Source of the DNA: Melampsora larici-populina 98AG31
Taxonomy: Eukaryota > Basidiomycota > Pucciniomycetes > Pucciniales > Melampsoraceae
Assembly: GCF_000204055.1 (NCBI RefSeq)
Contig: NW_006768785.1
Coordinates: forward strand, 345,958 to 409,957
DNA: 64,000 bases
Direction: 5' to 3'
Part shown: positions 1 to 12,826 of the stretch, piece by piece
Layout of the letters: each line of letters starts with the position of its first letter
Position numbering within the stretch: the stretch's first letter is position 1
The notes under the pieces: model-generated
Told to the model about the DNA's origin: nothing
Seen by the model: only the letters and a program-made list of their open reading frames with translations
The model's database searches: none
Program-made: the position numbers and the translations under genes

Positions 1-504
1 TAGTGCATTAGAAAGCTGAATGTTGCTCTCGAGCTTTCATAGTTCAAGAACTATGTAGCTAGTATGACAATCATTCTATGGATCTGTATGTACAAATGTA
101 TAAAAAAGATGATATCTTTTTTAGCAGACCAGCATGCTGTGTGGTCCTATTATGAACTATTTGGAGGACAATTCCAGCTTACCAATGCACCCAAAATTGA
201 GAGTTTTGGACCGGAATTGAAAAAGTTATGAGTATTTTCAGAAATCAAAAGTTTCTCTAAACACTAATGAGCCAAATTTCAGTGCTTGTTACAGGTTGTA
301 ATTGGATGATTGTGAATGGTTTATTGTTAGTACACTTATCAATATGGACTGTAAAAATACGGAAAAATATGCAGAGTGAAGTTCTCAACGCAGGGAACAA
401 GATGCATATTTTTATTCATTTTTTGCTCTCCTCCTGGCCTCTCAATATTTTTGTGTATCAATAATTTAATTTTCTGCCCAGAAAATGTTATCTTTCTTGT
501 AGTG
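1..504. mobile_element. Right part of a foldback element, same family as 8945-9760
   Basis: The stretch from about 250 to 504 aligns by eye with 9530-9760: both carry a block like AAATTTCAG, TGTTACAGG, TTATTGTTAGTACA and AACAAGRTGCATAT, and both finish in a TTGTAGTG end. It is therefore the right terminal part of a second, more diverged copy of the CACTA-ended foldback element; its left end lies outside the window. No gene is visible in it, and the 65-codon open frame at 267-464 is non-coding element sequence. Confidence 0.7.
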
Positions 505-1379
505 TATCATCAAGCTCAACTCTAAATTCCATCAAAGCTAATTTGGGATTGCATGAAGCGCCGTGAATCTTTAAAAAGTTAGTCTTTCAATTCCCTTCAT
601 TACTAATACTATGGTTGCTCGTGTCAAAACCGTGGTAATCGCGGGTATTTGCCCGGAATCTATGGCCGGCCACAATACTCAACTTTTTGAGATTCTAAAT
701 ACAATTCCAAAAGACTTTCATACAGTCCCATTCTGAAAATGATTTCTCAGACCTATTGAAAATATTTTCTTTATTTCCACTATCCGATGTTCATTTAACA
801 ATGGAAAACTTTGATCAAGGAAGATTTAGACGTTCTGAAGCAATACAACATGATACATACAGAGCCATCATGGGCCCAGGCTTGATACAAGACTTGGGGA
901 GTCAAAAAAAGGCCAAAAAACACTAAAAAGCAACTTAGCGCTAGATTTCATTCTCAGCGTGGCGAGCAACACATTGGTGTGAGGTGTAAGACTGAACAGT
1001 TGGATCTGGACCAATACAGCTCTTGAACGCCTCCCTAGTGAGAACCCAATAATTATCGATCAGATTTCAAATGGGTCGGGAGATGCTCAAAAATGTGTAA
1101 CTTACATGTATTCTGACTGTTTCCAATCAATCTTCCTGAAGAAACGACAGATGGTCACCAGAGGACAGGTTTTTCGCAGCCTTTCAAAAAGGTCCTTTGC
1201 TTGTTGAAAGCTATTGCACGCAAAGCTTTCTTTTCCAAAGCCTAAATTGTACAAATTGTGAGATTTTGTGTTCAGAGGTGATTATGATGAAAGGTTTTGA
1301 GCCGAGATGAGGTGTTTTCAAGAGCAAGTGTATGATCAGTGAGTGAAGGATGAGGAAAGTGAGTGTATGAAGATAGAGA
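505..1379. other. Intergenic, no gene seen
   Basis: This AT-rich stretch has many stops in all frames. I see no gene, RNA or terminal repeat in it. It separates the foldback end at 504 from the decayed DDE transposase on the minus strand. Confidence 0.5.
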
Positions 1380-3400
1380 TTAAAACAGCACACGGGTTTT
1401 GATGTAACACCAAAAGAGCTTGATTGGGTTGAGCTCGCAATGGAATTTGGGCAGAAACATGCAGCGATGTCCTGCTTCTTCAATTGTCATCTGGATGAGC
1501 GGTTTCTCCCCTGAAAAGTTGGATTGAATTGAGAGGATCTTGAAGGTGCAGCAGTCAGAGATCTTTTCTGCTGGAACTGGTTGCTTGATGGTGTTTAAAT
1601 CTTGTTCAAGAGGCTTTTCAGCTTGCTTGATGAGACGCTCAGCTCGAGCAATAGCATCTTTTGCTAGACCACTTTTCTTGCAATCGGCACACTTGAAGAC
1701 AAGTGGTTTCAGAACATTTGAGCGGCGGGATTGATCATGGAAATCCCATAAACCACGTTCCATGAGCACTTGCTTTGCTCCTTTCGCCTTCCCAGCTAGT
1801 TTTGAGTCGTTATAATCACTCGGATAACTCATGCTTTGAGTTTTTCCTCACAAGTGGACAGGTATGTTGGGATTTTCACTTGGGATTATTGTATCTCAAA
1901 GATGAGGTTGTATCCCTCCTGAATTCATATTAATGTTTTGTACTCGGAGCAAATGGGGACCAAAGGACTCGTGGGCTGACGAGCAGTCAAATACAAATAG
2001 GGCTTGTGCATCTGGATGGATGGCTTCGAAGATTGGAATTTCTCGAGTCTTGACTTGTTCAATCAACTGGCTACAGTCCCACCAAGCATCACCTCTAGCA
2101 CCTGGGTAAATCACAGTAGCAGCATCTTTGAATGCTAAGTCTTTGTTGCTATCGAGTGATAGGACAAGGCGGCCAGTTGGTTCAGATATGAAGTCGGATA
2201 TGTGGATAAGCCTGCCCAAGCTCTTTGACCGAAGAGCACAATCATCCTTGGTCAACCAGCCTGTCCGACTCTCTTCATTTGTGTGGACTGTTGACTCGTC
2301 ATGATAGACTCTAATAATCTCTTTAGTTGAGTTTTCGAGGATTGGTTCGGTGATATCACAAAGTTCATCACCATGATAATGATTCGAAAACCTGCCTAAA
2401 TCAAGCATCTTTTGAGATATTGATGTCTATATAATACAACGTCGGCTCGCTCGTGGCCATCATAATAAAGACACTTCTTGTATTCCTGAACTGTAAATCC
2501 CATCTTATGCATCCATTTGTTGGTTGTTGAGGCCGTGATTGAGTCTTGGTATTGATCAAAGTGAGGGAGTATCTCGGTATTAACATGGTAAGCAAGCTTT
2601 CCAGGAGTGACCTGAAGATTAAAACAAAGAAATTGATTTAGTTGAAGGTTTGAGATATGTATTGAAGATGTACAAAAAGAAGAACTCACCTTTCCGGTCT
2701 TCTGGGTTGAGATCCAATCAGTGATGGTTTTTAGCACCTCTGGATCATCCAGAATACACGGATGTTTGGTTGAATATCCACGTCCATTGATTGGTAATCT
2801 TCTGTAGGAGATGAGGTGGCTTGCTCGTTTTCTGATCCTTCGTGCATGGCCTTTTCCGCTAGTGAGCGCGGGATGAGGATGTCGTTGTCGAAGTACAGTG
2901 TTGCGCATGGTCTCATAGGAGGCTTGGATGCTTGATAGATTGGGATTTGCAATGTTGAGATTCAGTCTTCGACGATTGAATTCACGGAGCTCGCCAAGTT
3001 GATCAAAGTTATCATTTGAGAGTGAATTATGAGTATGATGAGTATCATAGAAAACTGCGGCTTCTTCAATTGCATCATCGAGCTCCTTCCACATGTTGTT
3101 GATAAATTCAAGTTGAGAGGGTAATTTAGAGTTGATTTGAGTTTGAAAGGCTGGTAAGTTGGAGTCAAGATTGTGTGGTTCATCTGTGTGTTCAGATGAT
3201 TCAGACATATTTCCAAAGGAGGGATTTGAGACGGATGAATTGGTGAGAGGTAAGTCGGAGAGGGATGAATTGGTGAGAGGTGGAGTTCTCCTCTTGTTGC
3301 CGTCAAAAAATTCTCTCTGCTCCATATTCAGCTCTGCTCGTCTGAATGTTGAAGTTCCCCATCGAGCGTGTTGACCTTTTTGAGCTTTACTGAAAGGCAT
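1380..3400 (-). pseudogene. Decayed DDE transposase (Tc1/mariner-like, fungal clade)
   Basis: A transposase reading from 3400 down to 1380. Exon 1 opens at 3400 and carries a basic N-terminal region. A GT-AG intron of about 80 nt (donor near 2690, acceptor near 2611) leads into a block with DGHERADVV. The frame then shifts near 2402 and continues with the first catalytic Asp in a YHDEST motif and the second in FDCSSAHE. Two in-frame stops follow near 1840-1890. The end carries the hallmark LPKFHCELNPI block, but where the family has Glu (NPIE) this copy has Lys (NPIK), so the third catalytic acid is lost. Frameshift, stops and E-to-K make it a dead copy. Family assignment rests on the motif order HDES / D / ELNPIE; I cannot name a closer family. 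Confidence 0.8.
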
Positions 3401-3684
3401 GGATTATTGAAGGTGGCAGATGGTTAATGAGCCACTGTTTGCAAATTGTGATCACAGAAATTTATCATTCCATATGAAATTTGGGTTTTTTTGTCGGGTT
3501 TTGTCAGATTTTTGGGGTCATAGGTGTGGAGCTGGTGATCCAATGTTACCACTGTCTTGACACAAGCAACCATACAAAGGTTTTTTGTTACAAATCAATC
3601 TTTCAATTCTATGTGTTTGGATTTTGGATTCCCCTTCCTTACCCTAATGAGCTAATTGACATGTTTGTTTCTCTTTTTGGACAC

Positions 3685-4512
3685 CACTATTTCTAGCCCC
3701 CTATCCAATATCCGGCGCCCCCCTTGGGTAAACCCGGGGGGCGTCGAAGGATTTGTAGCCCCTATTTCCGAAAAAGGGCTACGACAAGGGCGCTATCTCA
3801 AACTTTTTCAACTTCTCACTCTCTGACTATCAGATCAATTTTTCCTTTTTTTTATTTTTTTGTGTGTGACAATTTTGAATGGGCATATTTATGCATTTAT
3901 TTATTGGTGGCATAAGTGGATAGCATAGCATACACCATACACGAGAGGAGAGATAAAACGACATACTCGTTGAACAAGAAACAAAGCAAAAGACAAAAAA
4001 CACTACAGCTCTCTGATCTTGTCCCGATTGACCCACATATCCATCTGATTCTGATGATGTGAAATCCATTTAGGTATTTGGCTGGTCACAAGAGTATCTG
4101 AGAGTAAATTGATACTATCCGTAAATCGTATTAGTGGGGGGGTGATTACAGGGAGGTTTCAAAGCGGAAGAAGACAAGGCGGAGTGGAGAAATTAAAGTA
4201 AGAAACAAAAGGGGATGAGAGCAAAGGGAACGGGAGGCAAAGAGAAAGGAGATAGGTCATGGTGGTTGGGCTAGCCCTTCTTCATGTTCTTTTTCTGCCC
4301 GTGCTTGTCCCAAAGGGGCGCTAAAACGATCAAATATGATCCAAAAGAGGGCATCATTGAGTGAGTGAGGGCATCATCGTGGGATGACGCCCATGACAGG
4401 AGCCCCCCGAGGTCCGGCTACTGCCATAAGTGCTCGGGTTCTGTCGGGCCCCTCGGGTAATGCCCCAAAAAGTGCGGGCTACGGGTATCTCTTGGGGGGG
4501 CGAGAAATAGTG
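3685..4512. mobile_element. CACTA-ended non-autonomous DNA transposon
   Basis: The left end CACTATTTCTAGCCCCC and the right end, read on the other strand, CACTATTTCTCGCCCCC, are inverted copies. Similarity continues as GC-rich inverted blocks for about 60 bp. CACTA termini are the signature of the CACTA/EnSpm superfamily, which makes 3-bp duplications. A GGA occurs right after the right end and also just left of the left end, but three bases further out (CAC in between), so the duplication is only suggestive. There is no transposase inside, so it moved in trans if at all. Confidence 0.7.
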
Positions 4513-7500
4513 GGATCCCTCTTTTTTAAGGAAGTCAAATCATTCAATCCCTCATCTTACACTTACTCTCTGAACATTTCTTTAAGCTTTTTGAACCATC
4601 ACACTCGATAAATTTGATTCTCAATTATCTATTCTCTTTGATTCTTGACTCGGATTCTCTCGCATTACTTCAAATTCCACACCTAACATATATAATAAAT
4701 AAGGATTGTGAATTGCGGATCACAGATTACACATTACAGATTACAAATTACTATATGAGCAGGTGATCTTGAACGATTGACCACACTGTAAAGTCGGTGC
4801 CGTATTGCTATGTGAGTTTGATTCTCTGCTGCTCAAAGAGAAGATCTTAAATATAAAACCAAAGTTATCAATTCATTATTACTTGATTTGTAGCTAAGAT
4901 GTTGTGTGGTCATGTTGTACATTTCAAAGCACAATCAAGACATGTATATGACTCGATGTCAAGCATATGAACCTAAGACCCACTCAGAAGTCTGTTCTAG
5001 AGGTTGTAGGCTTGCTCAGGAGTCCGCTACAAGTCAATCGGCATTGAGTTTGGCCGAAGATAAGTTGAAAAAACTTCCTAACCAACTTGAGGTCACTGAG
5101 AAGACTTTTTGACGTCCTGAGGAGGAAGTGGATTGTAAACCAAGTCGTAAAATTTGTGAAGCAGATGCATCAAAAGTGGCATTGACCTGCTTGCACTCTC
5201 TCAAATGTGAGTAGTTTGGAGTTTGAAGTCGAGGTGTAATTTTTAAACGCTGACCTGTAGTTTCTGCCACTTAGGGTAGTGTACAAGGGTACTTTGGGCG
5301 TGATCCAGCGAGAAAAGACATTGTGGTACAGAGATTAGGTAAATGGGTGAGACAGGTATCATAGGATTCATTGACAATGCATTACACATTCAAATCTTAC
5401 TTTCTGTCTTTAGGAATATGTGCAACAGAGGTGATGCAAGGAACTGATCGGCGCGGCTTGTAGACTCAATGGGAATCTGGACAGAAGTCCTACAATCAGT
5501 ATGGACAAGAAAAATCAGTGGATTACGAAACAATCATGAGGACTGTGTACTAATGCTGTTCTGATTCTGCCGTGATGCTGTGATCAAGTTTTATGCAGGT
5601 CTGGGGATGAATCAACTGCGAGAGGCTCCATAGGCTCAAACTGGAAAAAGTCACATTAATTTGCAAGGTCACTAAATAGTAATTGATCCTGCAGGTAGTG
5701 AAGTTTTCACAACTTGGTTTGTATCAAAAACAAATAGTGGTTTATTTTTGACCAGCATAGGCTGACAGAATTAACAGACACAGGAGGATTGGAACGCCAA
5801 AGGAAGTGCTTCTGACTTACAGAGAATGGCTGATCTAACTACTCAGAGCCAAGCCACCTTTGTAGAATTGGGACTAATGATCAGCACCGTGATGAATGTT
5901 AGGGTCAACAAGCGTGAACCAGGCAGAACACCATAAGACTGATGTATGTTGTTCATCCTTGCTGGGAATGGTCTAAAAGTGCAGAAGTCACAGCTAATGT
6001 AACAATCTGCAGAGACTTTGCCTGGCCAACTGTGGCAGTCACAACTGGCCTGCCTGGATCCAGCTTGAAGTGAAATTGATTGCCAAGTTTTGTACATGCA
6101 ATTGGGCTTGCGTGGTGAAAACAATGGGTATGTGTTACAAAGTGTGTTGCCCTGCCACAATTTTGGATGTTGCATAAGAAGGGCAACCCCTTGAAACCTG
6201 TGAGGATGTGGGTGTGCAAACAACGAGATAACAAATGAGTCTGCTCATTGATCTATGTGGATGTAGGGGTTGCCTATCTCAGTGATTAAATGTTTTCATT
6301 TGATGACTTGGCTGATAACAGGGTGAACACAGTTTCCAGGGCCTTGTGTCATAGGGTATCCATACCATGATGGATTTTCCTAATGTGTCTGACAAAAATT
6401 AGGACTTTGTTCAACTTTTTTCTAGAAAAACCTCAAATTTTAGTCCAATTAGGCCTTTTTTTGACCAAAGTCTCCTAAATTTTTACCAGGCTAAGCTGCT
6501 TTTCTTTGAAAGAAATTCAAAACAGGACTTTTTTGCTCAGATACCTTCAAGGCCCTGAGGACTGGTAAAAAGCCCTGAAACCCTATCAATAATCAAAAGC
6601 ACTGAAACCCGGTCAGAAGCCTTGGGGGTTGGTGAAAAGCCCTGATATGACCAGCAGAAGCCTGAGAAAGAAGCATGATATCTCAAGGATACAGACATCT
6701 TTTGGAATAGTCACTCAATCAGGAATGTTTGTTGCCCATCAAGTCATTCCTCTGTTGATACTCACAACCTGCAACTACCTTTTCTCCATATGGAGTTTCT
6801 GCAACTTTTATCAATTCAGAAACAAAATTTGTAAACAAAAGAGGCAAATCATTGTTCAAGATTGCAATTCTATGCATTCAAAAGTCAATGAAGGAAGAAA
6901 TGATAAATATACATATAGGGAATGATGAAAAATTTGCAATTTTTTGCTGTTCTTCAGTATGTGTATAGATATGTAATGAGACTCCTAAATTTTTGTGTTT
7001 TTTGTGTGTGAGTCTGCACAATATTGTAATGGTAGCCTAAACTTGCTGTTGGGGCTGGATCAATACCTGAAACTGGTGTCGGGTTATACTTTGACTTCAG
7101 ACCATCCAGACTTTTTTTCTGGAAGCATCCTCTTGCTCAGGTCTTTTCAGGACTTTGTGGTCAGAAGCATTTTGGTCCAAAAACCAAATTCAGATCTGTT
7201 TTGTCAGATACATTTGTGGCTAAAAAGGCCAAAACAGGACTTTTTTCAGACGGCTCAGTAGGAGCTTTTGGAGGCCCATACTGATCCAAAGCTAAATGGA
7301 AAGTGTTGAATGTTTGTGTCTGTATAAGCAATAAAATCCGCCATCATAATTGTTGGTGTCACATGTGTGAAATCAATGACACTAGGTGGTTTAAATTGAG
7401 ATAAAGTGGGAAACTTGATCAAAAATGAATGTGAATTGTCAAAAAACAAGAAGTATTCAAGTGTGAAAACAAGTGGAGATTATTGAGGCGGAACCCGCCA

Positions 7501-7589
7501 CTGAATATGCTAGTCCAGCTTATATTACAACCATATTCAGATTTATCTTGTAATCTACATGAAAAATTTAGTATGGTAATATATGCTGT
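4513..7589. other. AT-rich intergenic stretch with no recognisable gene
   Basis: No open frame here exceeds about 130 codons. The frames at 4906-5112 (+) and 5843-6234 (-) show no domain that I recognise and may be fragments of old mobile elements. Around 6380-6560 and 7080-7260 there are CTTTTTT-rich blocks (AGGACTTT, CAGGACTTTTTT) that look like mutual copies of a degraded low-complexity repeat. I see no RNA gene. Confidence 0.4.
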
Positions 7590-8640
7590 CTATCGATGGT
7601 GGCCTTCTGCAATATATCCTGCCCACATCTGCTCAGCTAAGAGCAACCAATCATGGTTTGTGTTCTCCCTGTCTGCTACAGTAGCTACCTCAAAATGTTC
7701 AAAATCACGATTGGCCAGGTTTTGAACACACAGATTTTGATCATGATCAAACTCTTCAAAAAAGTAATCCTCACCTCCTTGCAATATAATATTTTGTAGC
7801 ACACACAGCGCTACAACAAGATCTGTGTGTCAATCAATTGGATATTTCCTCATGAAGCAAGTCAAGGAGAATCTCATTTTGGTTACCCCAAATGTCCTTC
7901 CAATACAGCCTTGAAGCACCAAATGGTGTTTGTTGAAAATTCTTGACAGTTTACAGGCCCTCTGTTGCCTTCTGCCCATTCTTTGATGTGGTATCCAACC
8001 CCTTGCAAAGGCACAAGAAATCCTGGCTCATTAGCGTAACCAGAATCAACTAGTAGCATCTTCCTACATCCAAAAGTCAGTATTTCTTTAAATACTTATC
8101 AGATTCTAACATTAGCTCACCAGCTGGAACTACAAAAGCGCCATCTTGCCTAGCTACTTCAAGAGCCTGAGCATCACTGCTTCCACCTTCAAATCCCGCC
8201 ATTATAAAGTTAAATGACATGTTGAATTTGCATCCGGAGAGTAAATTTTGACTCAGGATACCCTTTTGATTTCAATAGGGAGCTTGATCTCTCGCTGGTA
8301 CACTTTCTGGAATGTGAGTCCCGTCTATTGCACCAATACATCCATTGAACCAAGGACTGAATTGTGTGTTCAAAGTAATTTCAATAGGTATTGTTGTTTC
8401 TGGGCCAGGCTGTCTAATGTATCTATCTTTCAAATCTACTACAGATGTGACTATTTTATTATAATATCTAGAAACAGTTTCTCATGAGTGTTGGAAGCGC
8501 TCAGCAGCAAGTACAGTCAAACCAGCATTTCCAACAATATAAAGAAACATCATTATCTGTTCTACAAATGTTGTATGCCTCCTATTTTCCAGATAAGGCT
8601 GGAGTTCAGTGAGAAGTCAATGGAATGCACCACCAACATA
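7590..8640 (-). pseudogene. Decayed PIF/Harbinger (DDE_4-type) transposase
   Basis: Translation of the minus strand from about 8640 to 7590 gives the collinear blocks of a PIF/Harbinger nuclease: an FLYIVGNAGLTVLAAERFQ block with an ETVSRYYNK helix, then CIGAIDGTHIPESVP (first catalytic Asp), a GFEGGSSDAQAL block (second Asp), then a degraded stretch ending in a remnant of the C-terminal tail (7590-7802, open frame of 70 codons). Stops and frame changes interrupt nearly every block, so it is inactive. The family normally needs a partner Myb-like protein; none is seen here. It adjoins the truncated C-terminus of the hAT element to its right, separated by a small repeat. Confidence 0.8.
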
Positions 8641-8816
8641 TTTACCTCGGATTGGAAAATCCGAGGTATTATCGGATTACCAACCTCCGACAGAAGCTGT
8701 CCGAGGTTTTGATCCGAGGCAACTCCCAGTGCAGAAGATTACCTCGGACAAAAACCTTGGACAGACCTTCTCCGAGGTTTTACCTCCGACTAGGGTTTTG
8801 CACTGTAGCGCTTTGT
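8626..8816. mobile_element. Small MITE-like insert, related to 41344-41549
   Basis: This insert of roughly 190 bp is rich in ACCTCGGA / TCCGAGGT repeats in both orientations. Its left part (ACCTCGGATTGGAAAATCC...AGGTATTATCGGAT) aligns with the left part of the MITE at 41344. It sits exactly where the hAT transposase frame breaks off (after YLNKALQC, minus strand) and where the PIF/Harbinger remnant begins. The boundaries are approximate and I could not find a clean target duplication. Confidence 0.5.
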
Positions 8817-11800
8817 TGAGATATTCAATCGTCTTTTCCTTCATCTTTGCAAGCATCGGGTAAAGGGCATCCGTAGTGCTGAGCGGCTCAATCTTATTTT
8901 CGAGTGAATTTCGCAACTCCACATATTTCGGGATGACCATACAACACTACACAAAATGTAATCTTTACCAGGCGGTAAAGAAAACTACTGACGTAGAAAA
9001 CTCCTGAGGCAACAGGAAGAGAGCTAAAAATCTGAAAAAATATGCACCTTGTTCCTAGATGTTGGGGCGTCATGATGAGTATTTTTTTGTATTTTACACA
9101 CAGATATTGGTTAATGTACTAACAATAAAGGCTGAGAATCATCAAAAACCCACCTGTAACAATACCTGAAATTTGGCCCATGGTTTGAAGACAGGATTTT
9201 GAAATCTTCAAACATCAATAACTTTTGCAGTTCTGAATCAAATCACTCGATTTTAAGTTCATAAAAAAGGTGAGTCTTTCCTCTACATTTTTCCTTCAGA
9301 CATTAAATCTGTAGCCAGTCTGCAAAAGATTCTACAGAGCGTTTTGTTCCAAACTGTTTGAACATATGTAGAGCGTTTAAATTACCAGATAACACCCTAC
9401 TACCTTTATGACGCGTAAAGAAGAATTGTTAAGCTTTTGAATGAACCAATAATCAAGTTATTTGGAGCAAAATTGCAAAAGTTATTGAAGTTTTTAGACC
9501 ACAAAATATTTGTCTTCATAATCATGACCCAAATTTCAGGTACTGTTACAGGTGGGTTGTTGATGATTTTCAGCCTTTATTGTTAGTACATTAACCAATA
9601 TCTGTGTGTAAAATACAGGAAAATACTCATCATGACGCCCCAACACCTAGGAACAAGGTGCATATTCTTTCAGATTTTTAGCTCTCTTCCTGTTGCCTCA
9701 GGAGTTTTCTACGTCAGTAGTTTTCTTTACCGCCCGGTAAAGATTACAATTTTTGTAGTGCAACCTGTTGGTCCGTCACCTTCCATAGCAAGGGTCGTCT
9801 TCAAGAAAGGCTTGGATAGATAATGTGAGATAAGATGGACAGAAGGGGAAAATGAATGAATCAGGAGAAAGAATAGATAATGTAAATGAATAATAAGTTA
9901 AAACAAATGATGACACTTACCTCAAGCTCATCGTTGATCTTGCGAACTTGAGCCCATTTGGTTGTAGTCATCTCTAACTCATGGAAATAGCTGTGAGGCT
10001 TCTTGTTCTTACGAGCAGGTAGGTTCTTAGCATGAACTTTGTTCGAGTCATCTCAACATAATTGATCGATCACCTTCGAATCATGTTGATGGTCAGACAT
10101 TCGTATCATTAAATTGTACAAGTGGATTGGAAAAACTTACATCTCTGGCAAGCCATGCTTTGTGACGGCTGATGTATTTAATGTTCCATCTGATTCCATA
10201 GCCTGCTATAAGCGAGCCACTGAACCCCTTCTGCTTACTCACTCTCTAGAATTCTTTGCGCCAGGCCGCAGACCGAGTAATTTGGCGTACGATGAAGTCC
10301 ACCTTGTGGTAAACAAAAATAAATAAAAATAAATCAGTAACAGTTTAAAAGGAAGACAAGGTGGAGTTATGTTCAACTGACCTTGCGTAAAATAAAATCC
10401 ACATGATTTGCTTCTCGACGGTGGGTGGGTTGCGCTTCTTTATCTCCAAGTGTAAGCTCTGGACAAGCCTCATCCTCAGCATCAGCCAAGTCCCACTCGC
10501 CCTCATCATCAAGTTCAGAAATTACTTCCGGTGGTGTATCCAGCTCTTGTAAGTCGTGTTCAGGAACTTGATCTTCTGTTTCAGTCAGGTTGGATCTCAC
10601 ACAAACTTTTGGATTTGCTTTTGAAGTTGCTTGTGGTTCTTCAGGAAGTTCTTCGTCTTCTTCAGCAATAGACTCGAAGAGAGGGAATTGTCCTTGATCG
10701 TTTTGCTTTGCTTTCATAGGTGGAGGTGCTTTCACACCTAAGGCTGCCAAGCCTGTGTTGACAATCAACGCAATCTTGTGACAAAAACAAAAAATGTGCA
10801 TACTATTTGGATTCCACTGGTAAGAGGTGATATCGTCTTGGCCCAGGAATTGTTTGTGCATTTCCTGTGCCATTGTCTTGTTGTTTGACCCTGAGTCAGT
10901 GGTCTGACTAAACATGTAAAACAATAAACAAAAGACATTAGTATAAATTTGATTAGAAAAAAAAAACAATGTACTGATCTTTTGGAACAGCCCATGCTTA
11001 ACCAAGATGTTGACCACCGGCTTGGCAAGCCAAGGTCCGTGGTGATGCCATACTATCAACTTGAGGGCAAGGTGACGGACTCAGTACTTCCAGTCGTTGT
11101 CTATAAAACTCACAGCCGCACCGATGAATGTGTGGCGGTTTGCCTTGGTGGTCTAACCGTCGTGAACTAAGTTGAACTTTGACTTAAGACCCCGGAAGGA
11201 TTAAAAAACACGAAGTCAGTGATCAGTTGCTGGTTATCTGGTAATGAAGAAATTTTTCACCTTCAATTCCGAGAAGACGTTTTGTTTGAGTGATAAATTG
11301 ATCTGCTTTGCCTTGTCAGCAGCCCAGCGTCGACCGTACAAGTGAGCTTCTTTTTGTAAGTACTGGACAATTCCTCGTAAGATAGGGTCTTTGATCCGAT
11401 TCCATGGTTGAGCTTGGCGAATGAGCCAAGTACAAACCATTTGGTTGAGGGAGAGGTTAGAGAATGTGGTGGCTGGGGTGGAGACTACATATCCATCGAT
11501 GGGGCCTTTGGCTTTTTGGGATTTACGAGTTTCTGCGACTGAGGGGGGAACGAGAGAAGGATCTTGCTGTCGAGCTTTGAGTCGGCCAGGGCATCCAACA
11601 TCCGATCGACCGTCTTGAGTGGAACCATCTCGATGGACTCGAAGATTTCCAGTGAGGTTGCTTAAGCTCACCCTTACTGGATTGTGCTTGTCTCTTTCAC
11701 AGAATTTACACGGGTACGAGAGAGGCGCCTTGGTTGGATCCTAGATGCAGACGGATAAGAGATGATGAGATTGGATAACAAAGGAGACATAAAACATAAA

Positions 11801-12333
11801 GAAAGGTGAGCTTACATCAGGCTGTCCTTTCTTGTCTTTTCCATGGAAGGGCGGGTCATAGTAAGACCTGAGTATAACAACCTCGCTGTAGGCATTGTCA
11901 ACCTTGCGCCTCTTTGCCGCAATCTTTCGATTTTCTTTGTCAGAATCCGCTCGCATCATCTCCCTCGTGACGTTTCCAGGCGCATGCTTCTGGGTCCAAG
12001 ATGATGAAGAAGTTAGTTTAGGATGGATTGTAATAGTATCGAGTTTAAGAGGGATGAACTAACCTCGGTTGGTTTTGATCGCTTCTTTGGCTTGCTGAGC
12101 ACCGATTTCAAGCTGCCTTCTGATTCAACCACTCCAGCCTCAGACTCTTCATCAGAGGTGATGAGGTCGACAGAATCAGTTGATTGATTCTTTCGTTTGT
12201 TAGACTTGATCTTGGTTTGGATGATGGTTTCGATCAAAGCTCGACGGCGTAAATCGGGACTCTGTGGGATCATTCCAGGGTGGCTGGTCTGTGTGCGAGA
12301 CCGCGCTGGCCGTTCGGAGGTGACAGAGGACAT
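8816..12333 (-). pseudogene. hAT transposase, multi-exon, disrupted by a foldback insertion
   Basis: Reads right to left. The N-terminus at 12333-12055 is low-complexity and basic. A second exon lies near 11960-11820. The third exon (about 11740-11260) carries a BED-like finger (CKFCERD then SNLTGNLRVHR). Then come a DGWTTKANRHTFIGAA block, a TTDSGSNNKTM block and HIFCFCHKIALIVNTGLAALG. The next exon near 10300-10140 has an in-frame TAG after AAWRKEF. Further on are the MEGDGPTG block and, after an inserted 816-bp element, VIPKYVEL...ALYPMLAKMKEK...YLNKALQC. The C-terminal dimerisation domain is missing on this strand. Removing the insert and one CAA/TTG copy restores the frame exactly, so the insertion came after the coding frame was still recognisable. 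Confidence 0.8.
8945..9760. mobile_element. 816-bp CACTA-ended foldback MITE with 3-bp target duplication
   Basis: The left terminus CACTACACAAAATGTAATC and the right terminus (reverse complement) CACTACAAAAATTGTAATC begin inverted repeats that stay recognisable for more than 200 bp on each side. The flanks are CAA at 8942-8944 and CAA at 9761-9763, a 3-bp duplication as expected for CACTA elements. The host frame confirms the boundaries: joining the two sides with a single TTG gives an uninterrupted hAT reading (GPTG-C-MVIPK). There is no coding capacity. A second, truncated copy occupies 1-504. Confidence 0.92.
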
Positions 12334-12639
12334 CGGAAAAGGATGCTATAGGATTGTGAGGTAAAAGAAAAGTGACAAAGAGTAAAAGCAATAAGTGAAA
12401 AAGTTGTAAACTGATACTATTACGAATCAAATAAAGAGTGGGATGTGTGAGAAAAGAGAAGGGTCAAACCTTACCTTGATGACCATTGAATATATCATCA
12501 CCATCGACTCCCTGGCCTGTGGGTGACGCCGCATGCGTCAATGAGGTGTCCAGATCGAGTTATATAGCATCCTTGCGTGATCATTTAGTGCCGTATAGGT
12601 GCCAGATTAGGAAAAGGGAAGTTTCATACACATTGGGAA

Positions 12640-12826
12640 TTTTGACCCCGGCACGGGAGCTAACGGTGCCGGATAACGGTGCTGCCCGTGCCGCAGCGTA
12701 GCTTTTTGAAAAAAAACACTTTTTGCCGGGGCCCGTAGCTCTGCGGTGTGGTCATAGAAGGAGCTACGCTCCGAAGGAACACAGCGGGGTATGAAAACCG
12801 CTGCGCTTCAGCTCCCGTGGGCTCAG
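12640..12826. mobile_element. GC-rich short TIR-like insert
   Basis: A GC-rich island in AT-rich surroundings, with CCCCGGCACGGGAGCT at the left and AGCTCCCGTGGGCTC at the right as imperfect inverted ends. Inside are GTAGCTCTGCGG and GAGCTACGCTCCG motifs. It sits directly upstream of the plus-strand hAT C-terminal fragment, which it may have truncated. No target duplication is certain. Confidence 0.4.

Noticed and set aside
5843..6234. 93- to 126-codon minus frames as real genes
   Set aside because: Overlapping frames, no domain, no splice partners, and surrounded by degraded repeats.
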